From Mrakia gelida (Eukaryota > Basidiomycota > Tremellomycetes > Cystofilobasidiales > Mrakiaceae), in assembly GCA_024345305.1 (NCBI GenBank), contig BRON01000018.1, forward strand, positions 744,001 through 808,000: a stretch of DNA of 64,000 nt, given 5' to 3'. A program made the position numbers and the translations under genes. Below the pieces are notes generated by a model. The model made no database searches and had not been told where the DNA came from. It saw only the letters and a list, made by a program, of their open reading frames with translations. Positions 57,648 to 64,000 of the stretch are shown piece after piece. How positions within the stretch are numbered: the first letter of the stretch is position 1; each line of letters begins with the position of its first letter.

Positions 57648-58164
57648 ATGACTTCCCTCGCCTCACCACCCACTACCCCTCCTTCTCTCGCCAAGGCGAT
57701 AATGAAGGCTCGACTGCAATTACACAGACGAATGAACCCTCTTCCGCGTCCGGAAACTGATGAGCCGAAGTTAACAGAGGAGGAAATCCAAGTCGGTGAG
57801 TGCTCGAAACATTCGGTGAATCGACGCGTCTCGCGTTCGTTCTTCTCCTCGCTCGGTTCCAACTGATTCCTTCCTCCTCATCCTTTTAACCTCAGAGAAA
57901 GCTCGATACGCAGTCCTCATCAAGGAAGCAAAGGCATCGTACGAAGAAGTCAAAGAGCGAGGCCGTCTTGCTGAGCTCCATGAGCTCCAGCGACTCGAGA
58001 AGGCTGCCAACGATCCGAAGCGACTGAAGGAGTTGATTGATCGTCGGGCGTACTGGGATGCGTTTGAGGCGAGGATACGTGAGGCTTTGCAGAGGGATTG
58101 GGAGAAGGAGATGCAGAGGAGGAGGGAGGAGGAAGAGCAGGAGGGAGCAGGAGAGGTTGAATGA
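57648..58164 (+). CDS. Small charged helical protein, unknown function
   Basis: No family recognised. ATG 57648; exon 1 ends at 57795 (GTC G|GTGAGT), exon 2 begins after the CCTCAG acceptor at about 57895 and ends at TGA 58162-58164; about 139 residues. The N-terminus is Pro/Thr-rich with basic helix (LAKAIMKARLQLHRRMNPLP), then ETDEPKLTEEEIQVEKARYA, VLIKEAKASYEEVKERGRLA, ELHELQRLEKAANDPKRLKE, LIDRRAYWDAFEARIREALQ, RDWEKEMQRRREEEEQEG. This is almost all alpha-helical and amphipathic, like a small assembly factor or mitochondrial accessory subunit; that is only a guess. The intron keeps frame and contains GACGCGTC at 57823. Confidence 0.6.
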
Positions 58165-58511
58165 ATGATATGAATGCGTGCTATCGTTTCTTTCTAACAA
58201 GACGGAAGAGGAAGATTCGAGAAAGAGAAGAAAGACTTCTTCTGACGGATAGGACGAATGCTCAAGGAAAAAAACGATGAGAGAGAAACGAGCTGAGACG
58301 TGACCGTCGACGCGTCGAGCTTCCGTCCCCGACGCCCGTTCCCTTTCTCTCGAGCTCACCTTCTCCCAATCAGAATCAAGCGAAGACGCAGAAGTCGTTA
58401 CTCATATCAGCTACCTATCAGGAACCCAAAAAGAAAGGAAAGAACGAACCAAACGAGGCTGAAAAAACGTGAAGCGAGATACTACTAAATCATCGAACGT
58501 CGAACGCTCGC
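58165..58511. other. Convergent intergenic region
   Basis: 347 bp between the small charged-protein gene (+) and the CID gene (-). Contains GACGCGTC at about 58309. No gene is seen. Confidence 0.5.
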
Positions 58512-61500
58512 TCAAACCTCACCCCCACCTCCCGTCGCCCTCTTCGCCAACTCAAGCAACTCATCCCCCACCGGCGCAGCCCCTCTACTTTCGTAGTAAG
58601 CCGATCCCAACGCCTCCCAGCTCTTCCCATCGTGGAAGTTGAATCCGGTCCAGTTGAACGACGCTAGAGGATCGGTCGTTGAGGGGAGAGGAAGAGATGG
58701 GTCGGTGGGAAAGGGAAGGGGGGCTGGTGAGGCTGAGGTCCTGGACTTGCGTTTGTTGGATTGGACGTCGAGTGTTGAGGAAGTGGTGATGGGTGGAAGG
58801 GAGCCGGTGGAGGAGGAGGAAGGCATCTCCGCGTCGAAGGAAGAAGGCTTGTCGTTGTCGTTGTTGGAAGAGAACTCCACCGTTGTTGATCCACCCTCCG
58901 AGAGTCTAGCTTTCGTCTTCGGAGGTCCTTGCTCCTCCTCGTCTTCAGCGTCCGCCGAAGTTTGTCGAATCGCTCGTCCGAACTCGTCCAGCCCAGGGAG
59001 GGAAGGTCTGCTTTCGACGGGAGGACGAACGTCCCCTTGTCCTGGACCGAGTCGAGAGGGGTGGATGAAAGGTCGGTGGGCGCTTTGGGGGGGGTTTTGG
59101 GAGGAGAAGGAGGAGGGCGGAGCTGGTGCTTGTCGAGGAGGAGGAGAAGGACGCGACGCGACTTGATGAGGGTTGGGGAGTTGTCGAACGTAAGAGGAGG
59201 GGGAGACCATGGGAGGAGGAGGGAAGGGAACGGTGGGAGTTTGATGTTGACCGTTGTAGTTTGAAGCTCGAGGTGGTGAGCGACCGTCTCGCCTGGGCTG
59301 AGCGGAAGGAACGTCCCATCGACTTCCTCCTCCAGATCGTCCTCCGCGACCTGCAACCCCTCCTCCACGGTTTCCTTCCCCACCCGAGCCTCGTCGATCC
59401 TCTCCGTACCCTCCCGGACTAGCATTCGACTCGAGCCCTCCCCTTCCAGGCTCTCGAGGGGACCTCTCGTAGACTGCAGGTCCAGATCCTCCCCCTCTCG
59501 GTCCTTCGAATCCACCACGACCCCCTCCTCCTCGGCTCGCTCCTCCCCACTCTCCACCACCTCTCGACGAACCTCCTCCTCTTCGATCATCGCTGTTGGT
59601 ATCCCAGTTGCCTCGTCCCTCGTAGCCGTTCTGATCTCCCCATCCCCCTCCTCCTTGTCGCTGAGGGGGAGGTCCTCTCGACGCGTCGAACGAAGGCTGA
59701 AACTGATCTCGTCGAGGAGGGGAGTTCTGACGACCGTACATCGATGTCGTGGGTGATCTGGAAGGAGGAGGGTTCCAAGGTTGTTGGTGGTAGGACTGAG
59801 GAGGGGGGGGAGAAGCCTGACGAGGACGGGATCGCGGCGAAGGTTGATCCCAGCCGCCGCTCGATTGGTTCGGAGGAGGAGGGGGACGCCACGACTGCTG
59901 TTGAGGAGGTGCGAAGTCTTGTCGATAGGGCGGTTGAGAAGGAGGAGGAGGAGGTACAGGTTCCTTGAAGGTTCCGTCGTAGGCGTTGTAGACGCGAGTG
60001 GTGAGAGGAGGAGGGGGAGGACGAGGAGGAGCGTGACCGTTCGCGAAAGGTTGAGGAGGAGCTGGTGGTGGAACGGGGTAGTTTTGGTAGGAGTTTTGCT
60101 GAGGAGGGAAAGGTGGGAAAGATGGTGGTGGAGGCGGTGCGTTGCTGTGTAGTTGGGGAGGCGGTTGCTGGAAGGAGGGTTGGGAGGTGAGTTGGGTGAG
60201 GAGGGCGAGAGCTGAGGCATCGAGAGTCAAGGGAAGAGGACCCGAGGTTGAAGCGACGGGCTGTGAGGGTGGTGGAGGAAGATAGTTTGGTTGCTGATAT
60301 GGAGATGGAGCGATGGGAGGAGGGAAGCTGGGTGTCGAAGGGGATCTGAGGAAAAAAAGCGAGACGTGAAGGAAGAGAGAGAAATAAAGGTGAGCTCCAA
60401 CGTTTCCTGCTGAAACGAACGAGATGTATACGAAAAGAGAAAGGACGAACGATTGCGACTCGGTTCCTGCACTGCGAGGCGATCCGGATCCCGTTGCGTT
60501 TTGAAGAAGAGCGAGGAGACCGGCTGGAATTACAGAGAGGGGAGGCGTCGAGGTTGAAGGATGAGGAGGGACGACGGCTTCGACCGACTTCGATTCCTCG
60601 GGTGCTGCTGGCGGTGCTGGTGCTTGGGCTCGTCTAGGATCTGTAGGGGTTGTGATGGGGTTGTGATGATCGTTGTGGGAGGTTGTGGGATGTGGTAGGG
60701 GTTCGAGAGAGTCGTTTGGTGCTTTCGTCGAGACGACGGGTTTGGGAGGGGAGGGGAGGGAGGGAGGAAGCAAGGAGAGGAAGGAGGCGTCTCAGTTTAA
60801 CTGTTGATTCGTTCTTTGTGGACTTGCCAGTGAGGGGGAGAGAAGAAGCGAAGACAAGGAAAGGCATGGATATACGTCCAGCCAGTGGAGGGTAATCTGC
60901 TACTCGATCGAGGAGATGGAAGGGGAACCGAAGGAGGGGAGGGAAGGTGACCGTTGAGCTCGAGCTCGACTCGGGGAAGATGAGCTCGATGCCTGAACCG
61001 GGGTGAGGTTTCGTCTCCAAAAGATTGAAGATGACGGCGCGTTGAAGGGAAGAGGAACGCTGTGAGGGAGAAGCGGGGGACGAAGGAAGAAGAGAATGAT
61101 ATGCACCTAAGTTGGGAGGAGATCTCGACTTCTTCGACTGTTCTGACGACTCTCGTCTCTCGTTCGTCTCTCCACGCCCATTCGTAGCTGGCGTCGACGA
61201 CGATGAGGCGACTGGAGCAAGTTCCACGACCGGCGGAGGAGCGGGAGCGTCGGCGATGGCAGCAGCGACTCGAGCGGTGACTCGCTTCAACACCTCGGGA
61301 GGGAACGTCAACCCTTTGGTCCAGATATCCAGGATCTTCTTGGCCTTGTCCTGAAAGAGCAAAGGAGAGGAGGGGAAGAGGAGGATGGGGACGAAGGACG
61401 AGTCAGCTTTCGCTCGAGGTGGGTGGACAGGTCGAGAGCGGGCGAGGAGGGAAGGAAAGAGTCGAGCTGAACGAGCGAGTCGTCCAGCGTCCCCCCGAGC

Positions 61501-62301
61501 TCCCTCAGGAGGGAGCCAAAGATCAGAAGCAACCTCTGATCCCACTGAGCAGGCAGACCCCAGTCCCACCTCCAACCAAAGAAAAGAAAGGAGATCCCAA
61601 GGAGACGGAGAAAGACTCACCCTTCCCTCCGGCCAATCGACCTCCTTCTTCCCGACGAGATCCTCGACCAACCCATCCAGGATGCCCTCCACCTGCTGCA
61701 AGAACCCAGCGAAGGTTCCCTTCTTCTCAATCTTGGCTCCTATTCCCTTCTTGACTTTGGAACGACAAGCTCGAGCGATGGAGTCGAAGCAGTAGAGAGA
61801 GTAGATCTTCTGAGGCGAGGAAGGAGCGAGGTTTCGATGGAGTCGGTAGAGGGAGGTGACGAGGTAGGTGTCGTTCTGAGAGAAGGCGAGAGAGATGGGA
61901 GAGGGGGAGATGAAAGGCGGGGACAGATGAGTATATGCCGTGGAAGAGATAGGAGGGCGAGAGATGGCAGAGAGAACGAGGGGACGAGGGAGCGAAGGCA
62001 AGATCCCTTCCTCCGCTCCTTCGCTCCTCCTCCGCTCTCCCAGCTCAGGTCAAGGAACGAAGAACTCACCTCTATGAGCTCTATAGCCATCTCTGTAAGC
62101 TTGTTCATCTTGGAAGCTGAGAGTTTCTTCGCCTCGACGACCTGGGAGAGGAGAGCATCGAACTCCTTTGGACGACGAGGAAGGTGAAGGGAGGGAGAGG
62201 AAAAGAGAAGCAAAGGAAGGTCAGCAAGATGAGATTTCGCTCGAAAAGAGGTGAGCTCGTAGAGAGAGAGTGCGTACCTTCAGCTCTGGGTAGGAAGCCA
62301 T
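58512..62301 (-). CDS. CID-domain (RNA polymerase II CTD-interacting) protein with RGG/proline-rich tail
   Basis: Likely couples transcription to RNA processing or termination, like Seb1/Nrd1 or SCAF proteins. ATG 62301 (MASYPELK), next exon EFDALLSQVVEAKKLSASKM and NKLTEMAIELIE, then NDTYLVTSLYRLHRNLAPSS, KIYSLYCFDSIARACRSKVK, GTFAGFLQQVEGILDGLVED, LVGKKEVDWPEGR, DKAKKILDIWTKGLTFPPEV: a complete eight-helix CID of about 150 residues. The remaining roughly 850 residues are low complexity: Pro/Gln-rich, RGG and GGRGG clusters near 59300-59550 (GRGGRSGGGSRWDVP), Ser/Pro, and a short ordered end FNWTGFNFHDGKSWEALGSA with LLELAKRA. TGA 58514-58512. I find no RRM, unlike Nrd1/Seb1. One exon junction between 61110 and 60780 is unresolved; all other parts are open in the stated frames. 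Confidence 0.8.
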
Positions 62302-62960
62302 CGACGAATCCGGGAAGAGAAGGGAAGTGTTTGAAGGCGAGGTCGACGTTGGTGGGGACGAGGAGCGAGAGGTCGGAGTTTGAGCTGCCTGATTTTGAGT
62401 CCGTCCATAACGTCATCGAAAGAAGAAAAAGTTTGCTCGATTCGAGGGGTGAAGTGCGGGCCTGGTCAAACCGCCTTCGATATCAAGTGCTGTATATTTC
62501 TCGCAGGAGGCGGTCGTCCAGGCTGCTCCTCCCGCGAGCTCGAGCTCACACCTTCGCCTTCCCTTCTCTTTCCCTGACCTCCACAGTCTGTCCCCGGCTT
62601 TTTTCGATATCGGTTTATACTTTCTGATGATATAAGTCTTGGCTCCGCAAGGCTTCTTGAACACGAAGCTGCCAGATCCCGTCCCTTGTTCTCGGTTGAG
62701 ATTGAAACCTCCAACGGCGACGCGTATTGAGAAACCGTCGTCTCTCGATGAGCTCGCAGATCTTCAGAGAGCTCGGTTCCTTCTGATCAAGGACTTACAG
62801 CTCTTTCTTTAAACTCCTCTAGAGGACTGAAAATCTTCGCACTGCACTCTCCTCTTCAGTCCGAAAACCAAACTGCCGACCGACGAAGCTCAAACTCTGA
62901 ACTCGACTTCCCTTTCCTCCCCGACCTCAACAAGCTCGCCCTCCTCCCTTCGCCTTCGCG
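62302..62960. other. Divergent intergenic region, CID gene / right-edge gene
   Basis: 659 bp with both promoters. TTTATACT (about 62612) and GATATAAG (about 62628) are weak TATA candidates. No gene is recognised. Confidence 0.4.
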
Positions 62961-64000
62961 ATGTCCTCCTCCTCCCCCTTATCCCTCCTCAAGTCGTCTC
63001 CCTTCCTCACGCTCACCCTCTCTCTCTACGTCCTCGCCTTCGGCACCTCCCTCTTCCGACTGTTCTCCCCCTCCTCCCCTTCGTCCCGCTCGACTCCCTC
63101 CCGCGGTCCAGCCCATATCGAATTCGACGGAGATGATCTAGAGGAGAACAAGAAGGGGATGGGTTTGGACTCGCTCTGGCCGGTGGTGGATGTTCATTCG
63201 TCCATATCGAACGTGTGGAAGGTCAGTCAGTACGACCAGCTCGGAGGGAGAGGCGGGAAGGGAGGAGAGAGAGGGAGGGAGGAAGTTGAGCTCACCTTTC
63301 TTTCGTTGCTTTCTTCCTTCGCACCTTGGGATCACTCACAGGACCACAACGCTGCTGCTCTGCATACGCTGTTCAAGTGTTTAGCGAACAACGATTGCGG
63401 GTGAGTGAGAGACGAGCTTCTTGAATCGGGCGTCGGGGTCATTCTGGTGAGCTTCGAGCTGATCCCTTCCCCTGCTCTCCCTCCTCCCCTCGCCTCACTC
63501 CAGGAAGAAGCAAGGTCAAGTAGTGATCTTGGAGGCTCCAGAGTTCAGGATGGCTCTCACTGGCTGGACTAGTGGAGAGGGCATCTGGGCGAGGTCGATG
63601 TGAGTCGTCCGTCCTTCCTTTGGTTGAGCTCGATTCAGCTCGACCTCTCCTTGCCTTCGCTGACCCTCCTCTCTCCCTCCCTTCGCGGTCGTCTCGTATT
63701 CCAGAATGGAGGTTCTCGAGTCGCTAGGGTACACGTACATCTTCGCTCGGGACATGAACCACGGTAAGCTCTTTCTATGGTTAAGGACGAATCTCTAGTC
63801 GATCAAGCTGAAGCTTGAGCTGACCCCCTTCGTCCCTTCGTTCGTTCCTCCCTCGCAGTGGGAGCCTTCCATCTCATGCTTCCAGATCTGATACGAGCTG
63901 TGGTGTGTCAGGATACCGTGAGTCGATTTCTTCTTCCGGAAGAACTTCGCTGAGGAGGAGCAAGGTCGTCTCATCTCGTCTCGTCTCCTCAACTCGCGTC
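62961..64000 (+). CDS. Type II membrane protein, possible GT18-like glycosyltransferase (3' end outside window)
   Basis: ATG 62961. Exons 62961-63221, 63342-63400, 63504-63599, 63705-63763, 63859-63917, then an intron running off the window. A short Ser-rich cytosolic head and one membrane span (FLTLTLSLYVLAFGTSLFRL) precede a Ser/Pro stem; lumenal sequence then reads GLDSLWPVVDVHSSISNVWK, DHNAAALHTLFKCLANNDCG, KKQGQVVILEAPEFRMALTG, WTSGEGIWARSIMEVLESLG, YTYIFARDMNH, VGAFHLMLPDLIRAVVCQDT. The type II layout and the SGEGIWARS..L..LGYT block resemble fungal proteins related to GT18 (MGAT5-type) catalytic regions, as I remember them. That would place it in the Golgi, modifying glycans. The donor-binding part would be beyond the edge, so the assignment is tentative. 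Confidence 0.5.

Noticed and set aside
58664..60220. 518-codon second minus-strand frame overlapping the CID gene tail
   Set aside because: Open only because the tail is low complexity; no domain, and the frame with RGG and the ordered C-terminus fits better.

Overview
The window is a gene-dense stretch of nuclear DNA from a fungus, most likely a basidiomycete yeast of the Pucciniomycotina/Microbotryomycetes kind (Rhodotorula- or Sporobolomyces-like). The reasons are the high GC content, pyrimidine-rich sense strands, and genes cut by many short introns (mostly 60-90 nt, GTGAGT/GTTCGT donors, CTGAC branch sites, CAG acceptors). Several proteins are also of fungal or basidiomycete type: PDR transporter, App1, Erg26, a WSC/PriA-like secreted protein and a CCCH/DUF7923-like protein. 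I see no plasmid, phage, CRISPR, rRNA or tRNA. Gene models were spliced by eye; outer boundaries are usually firm, some internal introns are not.

Layout. 1-1013 (+): 3' part of an F-box/LRR-like gene. 1842-9614 (-): full-size PDR-type ABC transporter. 11198-12305 (+): mitochondrial ribosomal protein uS13m, convergent with a TMEM14-family membrane protein (12532-13440, -). 14115-20619 (+): large WDR7/rabconnectin-3-beta-like WD40 protein. 21251-22972 (+): coiled-coil protein. 23572-27025 (-): CCCH zinc-finger protein. 27757-28902 (-) and 29295-30457 (+): a head-to-head pair of F-box-like paralogues, with another at 49220-50428 (+). 31164-32823 (+): secreted WSC plus PriA-like protein. 33127-36549 (+): App1-type phosphatidate phosphatase.

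From 37206 to 48859 six genes lie on the minus strand: subtilisin-like protease, nitroreductase, REX4-like RNA exonuclease, Cys-rich GPI-type protein and membrane-anchored TAP-like hydrolase (five recognised products), most of the secreted ones next to one another. Then come an unknown protein (51093-52031, -), Erg26 sterol decarboxylase/dehydrogenase (52782-55195, -), a PhzF-family protein (55648-57186, +), a small charged protein (57648-58164, +), a CID-domain RNA polymerase II CTD-binding protein with an RGG/proline-rich tail (58512-62301, -), and a type II membrane protein, possibly a GT18-like glycosyltransferase, running off the right end.

No single pathway links the genes; this is ordinary chromosome with housekeeping and secreted functions. 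What stands out is gene architecture: a palindrome GACGCGTC found about 35 times and concentrated in introns, two neighbouring introns with nearly identical 3' halves, 6-nt and 8-nt microexons, a start codon alone in its exon, an apparently exonised intron with a mutated donor, and a family of F-box-like genes that all carry introns at or after the stop codon.
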